This document shows, piece after piece, positions 1 to 6,173 of a stretch of DNA of 11,785 nt. This DNA comes from Deltaproteobacteria bacterium. GTDB taxonomy: Bacteria > UBA10199 > 2-02-FULL-44-16. The notes below the pieces were generated by a model. It was not told the DNA's origin, did no database searches, and worked only from the letters and a program-made list of their open reading frames with translations. A program made the position numbers and the translations under genes. Location of the stretch: NCBI GenBank assembly GCA_016203825.1, contig JACQMA010000031.1, forward strand, positions 1-11,785. The letters run 5' to 3'. How positions within the stretch are numbered: the first letter of the stretch is position 1; each line of letters opens with the position of its first letter.

Positions 1-6
1 TACAAA

Positions 7-14
7 CTCCTTCC
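7..14 (-). promoter_or_regulatory. Shine-Dalgarno of the next gene, beyond the left edge
   Basis: Read on the minus strand, the bases after the clpX stop contain GGAAGGAG followed by TTTGTA up to the window edge. This is a near-consensus ribosome binding site placed so that a start codon would fall at or just beyond position 1. It implies that the tig-clpP-clpX operon continues with at least one more gene within about 20 nt of clpX. In many proteobacteria that gene is lon, but nothing of it is visible here, so its identity is inference only. Confidence 0.6.
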
Positions 15-16
15 GG

Positions 17-1279
17 TTATGCCGTCTTTGCTTCTTCGGCGTAGACGAGTAACGGCTTTGCCTTCTTGAGAATGACTTCTTCGCTGACGATAACCTCGCG
101 GACACCGGTCTGCGAAGGAATGTCATACATTACGTCCAGCATGACAGATTCAAGGATCGCGCGCAAACCACGCGCGCCACTCTTGCGACGAATCGCCTCG
201 CGCGCCACGGCCTCGAGCGATCCGGGCGTAAAGGTGAGTTTCGCCCCCTCGAGCTCAATGAGTCGCGCGTACTGCTTGGCAAGGGCATTGCGTGGCTCCG
301 TCAAGACCTTCACCAAGGCAGTTTCATCAAGCTCATCGAGTGATGTCGCAATCGGGCACCGACCGATAAATTCCGGGATCATCCCGTACTTCATGAGGTC
401 TTCTGTCGTGATCTCGCGCAAGAGTTCGCTGAGTTTCTTCTCGCTCTTGCCCTTCACGGCGGCACCAAAGCCCATCCGCTTTTCGCTGACGCGACGTTCA
501 ACAATATCCTCGATGCCGATGAACGTCCCGCCCAGAATGAAAAGGATGTTGGTCGTATCCACCGGGATAAATTCTTGTTGTGGGTGCTTGCGTCCACCCT
601 TCGGGGGGACACTCGCAATTGTTCCCTCGATGATTTTCAGGAGCGCCTGCTGGACCCCCTCGCCGGAGACATCGCGCGTAATGGAGGGGTTTTCACTCTT
701 GCGCGCAATCTTGTCGATCTCATCGATATAGACGATCCCGCGCTCGGCCTTCGCCTTGTCGTAATCGGCGTTTTGCAAGAGCGAGAGGATAATATTTTCG
801 ACGTCTTCGCCGACGTAACCGGCTTCCGTGAGCGTCGTCGCGTCGGCAATCGTAAACGGCACACGCAGCATTCGTGCCAACGTCTGGGCAAGGAGCGTCT
901 TTCCAACACCCGTGGGGCCAATGAGGAGGATGTTCGACTTTTGAATCTCGACACTCTCCGACGTCAGCCGCTGGTTTTGTTCAATGCGTTTATAATGATT
1001 GTGCACGGCGACCGAAAGGATCCGCTTCGCGCGTTCCTGACCAATGACATATTCATCGAGCATGCGGTGGATTTCCGTTGGCTTTGGAACCCCAGTACGA
1101 ACGGCCGCATCGTGCTCGCGCGTCGTTTCTTCGGCGATGATGTCATTGCACAACTCGATGCATTCATCGCAGATATAGACCGTCGGTCCCGCGATGAGCT
1201 TGCGGACCTCGCGCTGATTTTTTCCGCAGAAGGAACACGTGAGATTCACCAAATCGTCCACCGGGGGGCGCGTGTTCAC
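17..1279 (-). CDS. clpX: ATP-dependent Clp protease ATP-binding subunit ClpX
   Basis: ClpX is the AAA+ unfoldase that recognises tagged substrates, unfolds them with ATP and feeds them into ClpP in the cytoplasm. The 420-residue product has the usual family length. Its N-terminal zinc-binding domain has Cys15, Cys18, Cys37 and Cys40. The AAA+ core shows Walker A GPTGVGKT (121-128), pore loop GYVG (154-157), Walker B with YIDEID (184-189), an RKH loop (230-232), the arginine-finger region PEFIGR (302-307) and sensor 2 GARGLR (368-373). The ClpP-docking IGF-type loop reads MGFG (269-272). The start codon is GTG inside GTGA, overlapping the clpP stop by 4 bp, with a G-rich Shine-Dalgarno (GGGGGTGG) just upstream inside clpP. 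This arrangement indicates translational coupling to clpP. The identification is secure. Confidence 0.98.
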   Translation of the reverse strand: MNTRPPVDDLVNLTCSFCGKNQREVRKLIAGPTVYICDECIELCNDIIAEETTREHDAAVRTGVPKPTEIHRMLDEYVIGQERAKRILSVAVHNHYKRIEQNQRLTSESVEIQKSNILLIGPTGVGKTLLAQTLARMLRVPFTIADATTLTEAGYVGEDVENIILSLLQNADYDKAKAERGIVYIDEIDKIARKSENPSITRDVSGEGVQQALLKIIEGTIASVPPKGGRKHPQQEFIPVDTTNILFILGGTFIGIEDIVERRVSEKRMGFGAAVKGKSEKKLSELLREITTEDLMKYGMIPEFIGRCPIATSLDELDETALVKVLTEPRNALAKQYARLIELEGAKLTFTPGSLEAVAREAIRRKSGARGLRAILESVMLDVMYDIPSQTGVREVIVSEEVILKKAKPLLVYAEEAKTA

Positions 1280-1917
1280 GAGGCCACCCCCGCGAGTTTC
1301 ACCTTGGTCGGACGATAGGTCACGACCTCATCGATCAGACCGTAGATCTTCGCCTCATCGCTCCCCATAAAGAAATCGCGATCGGTATCATTTTGGACCT
1401 TCTCGATCGGCTTCCCCGTGTGTTTCACAATGAGACCATTTAACTTCTCCCGCATCTTGAGAATTTCTTGGGCGTGGATGGCAATATCGGACGCCGCCCC
1501 CTGAAAACCGCCGAGCGGCTGATGGATCATGATCCGCGCATGGGGCAACGCAGAACGCTTTCCCGGCGTCCCCGCCGCCAGGAGGATTGCCCCCATACTC
1601 GCCGCCTGTCCCATGCACAATGTCGAAACATCGGGACGAATGTACTGCATGGTATCGTAGATCGCCAACCCCGCGGTGACGACCCCACCAGGGCAATTCA
1701 CATAAAGGTGGATGTCCTTGTCGGGATCCTCTGACTCCAACACAAGGAACTGGGCAATAACGCAGTTGGCAAGGTCGTCGGTAATGGGCTGACCAATGAA
1801 GACAATCCGCTCTTTGAGGAGGCGAGAGTAGATGTCATAGGCCCTCTCGCCACGACCTGACTGTTCGATCACCATGGGGATCAGTTCATTTTTGACCACG
1901 AAACCCCCTGTTTTCAT
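1276..1917 (-). CDS. clpP: ATP-dependent Clp protease proteolytic subunit ClpP
   Basis: ClpP is the serine peptidase that forms the tetradecameric chamber of the ClpXP protease. The catalytic triad is visible as Ser107 in GQAASMGA, His132 in MIHQPLGG and Asp181 in DTDRD. The Ser-His and Ser-Asp spacings of 25 and 74 residues are the same as in E. coli ClpP. The N-terminal stretch [20 protein letters not shown] is typical of the family. The ATG at 1917 lies 30 nt after the tig stop and follows a purine-rich tract with AAAAAAGAG. A GTG at codon 7 (1899) is preceded by AGGGGG at a short spacing and would give the N-terminus MVKNELIPM, so the true start is uncertain by six residues. The gene sits between tig and clpX in one operon. 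Confidence 0.97.
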   Translation of the reverse strand: MKTGGFVVKNELIPMVIEQSGRGERAYDIYSRLLKERIVFIGQPITDDLANCVIAQFLVLESEDPDKDIHLYVNCPGGVVTAGLAIYDTMQYIRPDVSTLCMGQAASMGAILLAAGTPGKRSALPHARIMIHQPLGGFQGAASDIAIHAQEILKMREKLNGLIVKHTGKPIEKVQNDTDRDFFMGSDEAKIYGLIDEVVTYRPTKVKLAGVAS

Positions 1918-1947
1918 TCATTTTGATGCTCTTTTTTACTTTTTTTC

Positions 1948-3240
1948 TCATTTTTTAGGCTTTACACGCTTAATTTTAGACTTCGCCACCACGAAATCAA
2001 GGGCTTTCTCGAGTAAAAGTTCGCCTTCGATCCGTGGAAGAAGGTTATTTTTCTCGATATGGGCCTTCAATTGCGGCAACGGTTGTCCTAAACGGGCAGA
2101 AAGGAGGTTTAAGCGGGTTTCTCGTTCATCGGGAGTCACCGCCAGGTTCTCCTTCTTGGCAATGGCACTGACCAGGAGAAACCCCCTCGTCCGAAGCTTT
2201 GCCTCTTCATAATTCTGTTTCACGAAGATCTCGGCGGTTACTCCCGCTTGCTCCAATGTTTGGCCCCGCGCCTCAAGCTCGCGGTTAAAACCCTCGAGCA
2301 TGCTGGACAGTTCAGCAGAAATCATCGTTTCGGGGACATCGATCGGATATTTTTTCGCCAGTTCCTCGATCACCTGCCGGTGGAGTTTTCGGCGTTCAAG
2401 CTCCTCCTTGACCTCGCCTATGCGCTTTCGAATATCATCACGAACCTCGGCAAGGTTTTGTTTTCCCACACCCTTGGCAAAATCATCGTCAAGCTCTGGC
2501 ACAATTTTGCGACGAACATCTTTGACCTCGACGTCAAACTCTCCGGCCTTTCCCGCAACATCTTTATTAAAATAATCGTTCGGATAGGTGAACGTGATGT
2601 GGCGATGCTCGCCCGCCTTCATGCCGCGAATCTCCGTTTCAAACTGAGACAAGAGACGGCCCGCACCATAATCGACGACAAAATTCTTGGCCTCGCTCCC
2701 GGTGAAGGGCTTGCCGCCCGCGGTCCCCTTGAAGTCGATGAGGGCGACCATGCCCGCATCGACGGTTGCATCGGTCACCGGTTCGAGCTGTGTCATGCGC
2801 TGACGAAGGACCTCGAGTTCACCGGTCATTTCAGCGTCGCTCACTTCAACTTCCTGACATTCGAGCTTGAAGCCCGCATACTCATCGACCACGACCGTGG
2901 GATAGACATCGAAGACGGCACGGTAGTGAAATGGCTTTGATGCCTCATAGGGTTTTGCTTCAATGTGGGGATCGGAAATGGGGCGTGCCCCGACCTGCCG
3001 AATGGCGTCAAGATACGTCGCGCGCACAACAGTCTCGGCAATTTCCCGGGCGAGTGCCTCGGGACGAAGCCGCTGGGCCACCATCTCCGGCGGGATTTTC
3101 CCCTCGCGAAATCCGGGGACCTTCATCTCTTTGCCCACCTGGGCGAGCGCCTGCACACGACACTGCGTCACCATCTCGGGAGACACCTCGACCGACACTG
3201 CCTGACTTACCGTATTGATCGTCTCGAGCGTCGCTTTCAT
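1948..3240 (-). CDS. tig: Trigger factor, ribosome-associated chaperone and peptidyl-prolyl isomerase
   Basis: Trigger factor binds the ribosome near the exit tunnel and shields nascent chains. The 430-residue product has the expected three parts: an N-terminal ribosome-binding domain with signature GFREGKIP at residues 43-50, a central FKBP-type isomerase domain (about 145-245, including VALIDFKGTAGGKPF), and a charged helical C-terminal chaperone domain ending in a Lys-rich tail. The frame is open further upstream to an ATG at 3294, but starting at the ATG at 3240 puts the signature at 43-50, as in E. coli, so I chose that start. The adjacent in-frame ATG at 3243 would add one Met. No strong Shine-Dalgarno is visible; a perfect palindrome lies immediately upstream. 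It is the first gene of the tig-clpP-clpX operon and is transcribed away from ferritin. Confidence 0.96.
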   Translation of the reverse strand: MKATLETINTVSQAVSVEVSPEMVTQCRVQALAQVGKEMKVPGFREGKIPPEMVAQRLRPEALAREIAETVVRATYLDAIRQVGARPISDPHIEAKPYEASKPFHYRAVFDVYPTVVVDEYAGFKLECQEVEVSDAEMTGELEVLRQRMTQLEPVTDATVDAGMVALIDFKGTAGGKPFTGSEAKNFVVDYGAGRLLSQFETEIRGMKAGEHRHITFTYPNDYFNKDVAGKAGEFDVEVKDVRRKIVPELDDDFAKGVGKQNLAEVRDDIRKRIGEVKEELERRKLHRQVIEELAKKYPIDVPETMISAELSSMLEGFNRELEARGQTLEQAGVTAEIFVKQNYEEAKLRTRGFLLVSAIAKKENLAVTPDERETRLNLLSARLGQPLPQLKAHIEKNNLLPRIEGELLLEKALDFVVAKSKIKRVKPKK

Positions 3241-3246
3241 CATAGT

Positions 3247-3260
3247 GAATAACGTTATTC
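3247..3260. promoter_or_regulatory. Perfect 14-bp palindrome in the tig/ferritin divergent region
   Basis: GAATAACGTTATTC is identical to its own reverse complement. It sits 3-4 bp upstream of the tandem tig start codons and about 91 bp upstream of the ferritin start. It could be an operator for a dimeric regulator acting on tig, or, in tig mRNA, a feature overlapping the ribosome entry site. A TTGACT hexamer on the minus strand (3282-3287) is a possible tig -35 element, but no convincing -10 follows it. I do not assign a regulator: the palindrome does not match the Fur, PerR, LexA or CRP consensus well. Confidence 0.4.
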
Positions 3261-3340
3261 CAAAAATAAACCACGAGCACCAGTCAAAAATCATCCAACG
3301 TCTTGCTTTCCAAGCAGAACCGCTCTATGGGTCTTCATCA

Positions 3341-3347
3341 AAGGGGG
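3341..3347 (+). promoter_or_regulatory. Ribosome binding site of ferritin
   Basis: AAGGGGG lies 4 nt before the ATG at 3352 and fixes the ferritin start. The spacing is slightly short. Upstream, TTGCTT (3303-3308) and TATGGG (3326-3331) are 17 nt apart and could be a weak promoter, but each hexamer matches the consensus at only three positions. Confidence 0.6.
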
Positions 3348-3351
3348 AACC

Positions 3352-3846
3352 ATGCTTTCTAAAACAATCGAAAAGGCCTTGAACGAGCAAATTCAAGAGG
3401 AGTTGTATTCGGCACACATCTATCTCTCGATGGCGGCGTATTGCGACAACCTCAATTTACCGGGTTTTGCCCATTGGTTTCGCACGCAATCGGAAGAGGA
3501 ACGCGCTCACGGGATGAAATTGTACAGCGCCATCGTCGATCGTGGCGGGCGTGTCGTCCTCGGTGACATCAAAAAACCACCGACCGAATTTAAATCAGTG
3601 TTGGCCGTCATGGAACAATCACTCGCGCATGAACAAAAAGTGTCGGCGTCGATCCACAAGATCTATACCCTCGCGCAGAAGGAAGACGACTACGCCACAC
3701 AAGTCATGCTTCAGTGGTTTATCTCGGAGCAAGTCGAGGAAGAGGCGTCCGTCTCGCAGATCGTCGAACGGTTGAAGCTCGTGGGCGAGAAGAGTGCGTC
3801 GCTTCTCTACTTCGACAAAGAATTGGGAAAACGCGGAAAAGAGTAA
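3352..3846 (+). CDS. ftnA: Bacterial non-haem ferritin (FtnA type)
   Basis: Ferritin oxidises Fe(II) and stores it as a ferric mineral inside a 24-subunit cytoplasmic shell. At 164 residues the product is the usual length. The ferroxidase ligands are all present at the positions known in E. coli FtnA: Glu17, Glu50, His53, Glu94, Gln127 and Glu130, with Glu49, Glu126 and Glu129 available for a third iron site. The sequence starts MLSKTIEKALNEQIQEE and contains EEERAHG (48-54), both typical of FtnA-type ferritins. No bacterioferritin-type haem Met is evident, though I did not align it. The stop codon is followed 4 nt later by the TTG start of a flavin oxidoreductase, so the two are very probably co-transcribed and coupled. 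It is transcribed divergently from tig. Confidence 0.95.
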   Translation: MLSKTIEKALNEQIQEELYSAHIYLSMAAYCDNLNLPGFAHWFRTQSEEERAHGMKLYSAIVDRGGRVVLGDIKKPPTEFKSVLAVMEQSLAHEQKVSASIHKIYTLAQKEDDYATQVMLQWFISEQVEEEASVSQIVERLKLVGEKSASLLYFDKELGKRGKE

Positions 3847-3850
3847 GTCC

Positions 3851-4573
3851 TTGGCTTCCTACCGTGTGAAACTCCTTGAACGCCGGGAAATCGCCGCCGA
3901 CACCATGGCGTTCTTTTTTGAGAAACCCGCCGATTATCACTACCTCGCTGGTCAGTATTTCGTGATCACGCTGATCGACCCACCAGAAACCGATACCGAA
4001 GGAAATTCACGTTCGCTGACCATTGCAAGCGCTCCTCATGAAGCACACCTTATGATCGCCATTCGCATGCGTAATGCGGCCTTCAAGCGCGTCCTCAAAA
4101 CGATGCCGCTCGGAGTAGAAGTCAGAATCAGTCGTGCGTTGGGGAACATCGTTCTTCACGATGATGCGAAACGTCCGGCGGCGTTTCTCGCCGGTGGCAT
4201 CGGGATTACACCCTTTCGCAGTATCATCGTTGATGTGACCGCGCGAAAACTTCCCCATCATCTTTACCTTGTGTATGCGAATCCAAGACCTGAAGACACC
4301 GCATTTCTCGATGAACTCACGGAGCTTGCTCACAAAAACAAACGCTTCACCTTTGTCCCCACGATGACGCGGGTGGAAGCATCTTCTCCGTCATGGAATG
4401 GCGAACGCGGGTACATCACACCGGAGATGTTGTGGAAATATATACCTGATGTCGCTGCCTCGATGTATTCCATCGCCGGTCCACCGAAGATGGTGACGGC
4501 CATGTTAGCACTTTTGGATGACATGGGCATCAACCTCGCCTCCATCCACGCCGAAGAATTTACGGGATATTAA
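3851..4573 (+). CDS. FAD/NAD(P)-binding oxidoreductase of the ferredoxin-NADP reductase family
   Basis: The 240-residue product has the two-domain ferredoxin reductase fold. The FAD-binding barrel carries RSLTIASAP (54-62, a variant of the RxYS motif). The nucleotide domain has GGIGITPF (115-122) for pyrophosphate binding, SIAGPP (207-212), and the C-terminal EEFTGY typical of single-chain family members. No 2Fe-2S domain is fused, so it needs a separate electron partner. The frame is open back to a GTG at 3794 inside ferritin, but the TTG at 3851, preceded by GGAAAAGAG and 4 nt after the ferritin stop, matches the fold's start better. Its last 4 bp overlap the end of the convergent Rieske gene. 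Coupling to ferritin suggests a role in reductive iron release, which is inference. Flavodoxin reductase or another redox role is possible. Confidence 0.88.
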   Translation: MASYRVKLLERREIAADTMAFFFEKPADYHYLAGQYFVITLIDPPETDTEGNSRSLTIASAPHEAHLMIAIRMRNAAFKRVLKTMPLGVEVRISRALGNIVLHDDAKRPAAFLAGGIGITPFRSIIVDVTARKLPHHLYLVYANPRPEDTAFLDELTELAHKNKRFTFVPTMTRVEASSPSWNGERGYITPEMLWKYIPDVAASMYSIAGPPKMVTAMLALLDDMGINLASIHAEEFTGY

Positions 4574-4881
4574 CGAGAAACTTCGACACAGACGTCATCG
4601 CCCACAATCGTCACGGGATAGGATGGTTGATCGTGGGCCCAGGGGGTGTCGTCGGAAACTTTTCCGGTGGTCACACTGAATTGTGCGGCATGAAGAGGAC
4701 ATTCCACCGTTGAGCCGTCGAGACATCCTTCATGCAGAAATCCACCGGCGTGGGAACAAATATTCTCGATCGCGTAGATGGTCCCATCAACGTTCGCGAG
4801 AAGAATGTCCTTCCCGTTCACCTGCACCTGGATCATCTTCCCCTTCGGGACGTCTTTCACCTTGGCAACGGTCACCTTCAA
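4570..4881 (-). CDS. Small Rieske-type [2Fe-2S] ferredoxin
   Basis: This 103-residue cytoplasmic protein carries the Rieske cluster-binding pairs C-S-H (Cys42, His44) and C-P-L-H (Cys61, His64) in the expected context ICSHAGGFL and ECPLHAAQF. It has no signal peptide or membrane helix and none of the disulfide-forming Cys residues of respiratory Rieske proteins, so it resembles the soluble ferredoxins of dioxygenase systems and the NirD-type subunit. It would carry one electron between a reductase and an acceptor. Its ATG overlaps the apaG stop by 4 bp (ATGA), which indicates translational coupling. Its stop overlaps the convergent flavin oxidoreductase by 4 bp; that protein, lacking its own iron-sulfur domain, is a natural candidate partner. 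The physiological acceptor is unknown. Confidence 0.93.
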   Translation of the reverse strand: MKVTVAKVKDVPKGKMIQVQVNGKDILLANVDGTIYAIENICSHAGGFLHEGCLDGSTVECPLHAAQFSVTTGKVSDDTPWAHDQPSYPVTIVGDDVCVEVSR

Positions 4882-5279
4882 TGCAGTGCCTCATCACGAT
4901 TCAATGCAAACGGGGCAATCACGACATCGAACTGTTCGCCATCGGCGGTCACCATTTGATAGGCCCCCTGCATGACCCCTTCGGTCGTATCCAGCGGACA
5001 GAAACTGGAGTAATCATACGATTCCCCAGGTTCAAGGACCGGCTGCTCACCCACGACCCCTGCCCCCTGCACCTCTTCGATGCGACCATTGGCATCCGTA
5101 ATGACCCAGTAGCGACTCATGAGCTGAACGGTCTCGCTGCTCTCATTGGTGAGTCGAACCTGGTAGACAAAACAGTAGGCCCCCTTCGCGGGCTCCGTTC
5201 GTTCCGGGGCGAAGCGGCTTTGGACCTCGACTTTGATTCCGCGCGTGACGGCCGTTGATTGGGTTTCGGAAACTTCCAT
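4878..5279 (-). CDS. apaG: ApaG domain protein (DUF525)
   Basis: The 133-residue product matches the ApaG family, a single fibronectin-III-like beta-sandwich domain. The region VQGAGVVGEQPVLEPGESY contains the family's GxGxxG motif, followed by a conserved CPL segment (SSFCPLDT). The N-terminus GIKVEVQSRFAPERT is also typical. ApaG was named from the E. coli apaGH operon, and its biochemical role remains unclear; links to magnesium or cobalt resistance and to nucleotide binding have been proposed. The ATG at 5279 has only a weak Shine-Dalgarno (TAGG). It is the first gene of a two-gene unit with the Rieske ferredoxin, and it is divergent from the tRNA-Leu gene, with 64 bp between them. ApaG next to a Rieske protein is not a textbook pairing, and its meaning is unknown. 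Confidence 0.92.
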   Translation of the reverse strand: MEVSETQSTAVTRGIKVEVQSRFAPERTEPAKGAYCFVYQVRLTNESSETVQLMSRYWVITDANGRIEEVQGAGVVGEQPVLEPGESYDYSSFCPLDTTEGVMQGAYQMVTADGEQFDVVIAPFALNRDEALH

Positions 5280-5304
5280 GGCCTAGCTCAAACCACGATT
5301 TTCC

Positions 5305-5334
5305 TTGATGGGTCAAGACCCTTTCCGGCAAGAT
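5305..5334 (+). promoter_or_regulatory. Candidate promoter of tRNA-Leu
   Basis: TTGATG (5305-5310) and CAAGAT (5329-5334) are 18 nt apart, so transcription would begin around 5341, three bases before the mature tRNA 5' end. The -10 is poor (3 of 6). The spacer holds an inverted repeat, GGGTC-AA-GACCC (5310-5321). Support is mainly positional. Confidence 0.3.
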
Positions 5335-5343
5335 GGTGGGCAC

Positions 5344-5425
5344 GCGGCGGTGGCGGAATTGGTAGACGCGTCCCGTTTAGAGCGGGATGGTGAAAACCTT
5401 GGGGGTTCGAGTCCCTCCCGCCGCA
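5344..5425 (+). tRNA. tRNA-Leu (anticodon UAG)
   Basis: A complete class II tRNA folds by eye. The acceptor stem GCGGCGG (5344-5350) pairs with CCGCCGC (5418-5424). The D arm has GCG/CGC around a loop containing GGTAGA. The anticodon stem TCCCG (5371-5375) pairs with CGGGA (5383-5387) around the loop TTTAGAG, giving anticodon UAG at 5378-5380, which reads CUN leucine codons. The variable arm is long (5388-5400, GGT-GAAA-ACC). The T arm is GGGGG/CCCTC with loop TTCGAGT. The discriminator is A at 5425. No CCA is encoded, so the 3' end must be completed by the CCA-adding enzyme. The next coding sequence begins two bases later. Confidence 0.97.
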
Positions 5426-5426
5426 C

Positions 5427-6173
5427 ATGGCAACAACTATTTTTTATGATGCACCCGACTTGGGTCACGTGCGTGTCGAAGGACCTGACGCAGCCGATCT
5501 TCTCCAACGCATCACCACCAACAATGTCACCACACTCACCATCGGCGAAGGGCAACACAGTGCCCTCCTTGATCGGAAGGGACATGTCCTTTCTCTTTTT
5601 TATCTGATCAAACAAAGCGAGGAGCGATTTCACCTCATTGCTCCTCTCCCCATTGCCCAAAAAACATTGGGACTCATCCAGCAGATGATCTTTGCTGATC
5701 GTGTGACGGTCAAAGACGTCACGGCCGACTTCCATGCCTTCTGCCTCCTCCCTTTTCCCCTTCATTATAGAGTTGTCCTTCGGAGCGAGGTTGATGCTGC
5801 ACGAGCGGATTTGGAAAAACAATATCGACCGATAACTCAACAAGAGTTCGATCTTCTGCGGTTGAAGGCAAACATCCCGGCCTATGGCATCGATATCGGA
5901 GAGGACAACATCTTGCTGGAAGGAAACCTTGCCCACACCTACGCGCGCAACAAGGGGTGTTATCCAGGTCAAGAGGTCATCGAGCGGCTTCACACCTATG
6001 CAGACGGGAAGACTCCAAACATCGTCACCGCGATCGTACTCCCTTCATCTGGTGAAACGGCAGGACGGATTACCTCACGTGCCTACGATGCGTGCGAAGG
6101 AAAAACCTACGCGATGGTTGCGATGCGACGCGAACGAACACCGCCGGCACGAGCGCCAGCAACCAGATCATAA
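5427..6173 (+). CDS. ygfZ: YgfZ/GcvT-like folate-binding protein
   Basis: YgfZ-family proteins are tetrahydrofolate-binding relatives of GcvT that help assemble or repair iron-sulfur enzymes. The diagnostic signature KGCYPGQE is present at 176-183 with the conserved Cys178. The N-terminal segment VRVEGPDAADLLQRITTNNV and the following IPAYGIDI (150-156) also fit the family. The 248-residue length is at the short end for the family (E. coli about 326). The ATG lies one base after the tRNA-Leu discriminator, with no Shine-Dalgarno except tRNA sequence. A GTG at codon 15 is the only nearby alternative I noted and would cut into the conserved N-terminus. The last 104 bp overlap the convergent large surface-protein gene; YgfZ-like sequence continues to about residue 235, after which the tail is Pro/Ala/Arg-rich. 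The gene is probably co-transcribed with the tRNA. Confidence 0.85.
   Translation: MATTIFYDAPDLGHVRVEGPDAADLLQRITTNNVTTLTIGEGQHSALLDRKGHVLSLFYLIKQSEERFHLIAPLPIAQKTLGLIQQMIFADRVTVKDVTADFHAFCLLPFPLHYRVVLRSEVDAARADLEKQYRPITQQEFDLLRLKANIPAYGIDIGEDNILLEGNLAHTYARNKGCYPGQEVIERLHTYADGKTPNIVTAIVLPSSGETAGRITSRAYDACEGKTYAMVAMRRERTPPARAPATRS

Noticed and set aside
66..731. Plus-strand open frame of 221 codons antisense to the clpX C-terminal half
   Set aside because: It is Ser/Arg-rich low-complexity translation, a typical shadow of a coding strand, with no domain features.
575..1318. Plus-strand open frame of 247 codons across clpX
   Set aside because: It is antisense to the well-supported clpX, has no family-like motif, and is explained by the codon bias of the real gene.
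2248..2940. Plus-strand open frame of 230 codons antisense to trigger factor
   Set aside because: Trigger factor is recognised across the same DNA with all three domains; the opposite frame shows no motif.
3247..3260. Assigning the palindrome as a Fur or PerR box because ferritin is nearby
   Set aside because: The sequence does not match those consensus sites well, and it lies at the tig start rather than at the ferritin promoter.
3241..3294. Longer trigger factor beginning at 3294
   Set aside because: The extra 18 residues are hydrophobic and atypical; starting at 3240 places the ribosome-binding signature at residues 43-50, as in E. coli.
3304..3316. Hairpin TGCTT-TCC-AAGCA upstream of ferritin as a riboswitch or iron-responsive element
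   Set aside because: A 5-bp stem with a 3-nt loop is too small and too common to support a regulatory RNA call.
3794..3850. Upstream GTG start for the flavin oxidoreductase inside ferritin
   Set aside because: The added residues are the ferritin tail in another frame and do not resemble the fold; the TTG at 3851 has a better-placed ribosome binding site.
5313..5993. Minus-strand open frame of 226 codons covering tRNA-Leu and the YgfZ-like gene
   Set aside because: It runs through a structured tRNA on the opposite strand and across the conserved N-terminal part of YgfZ; its translation has no recognisable feature.
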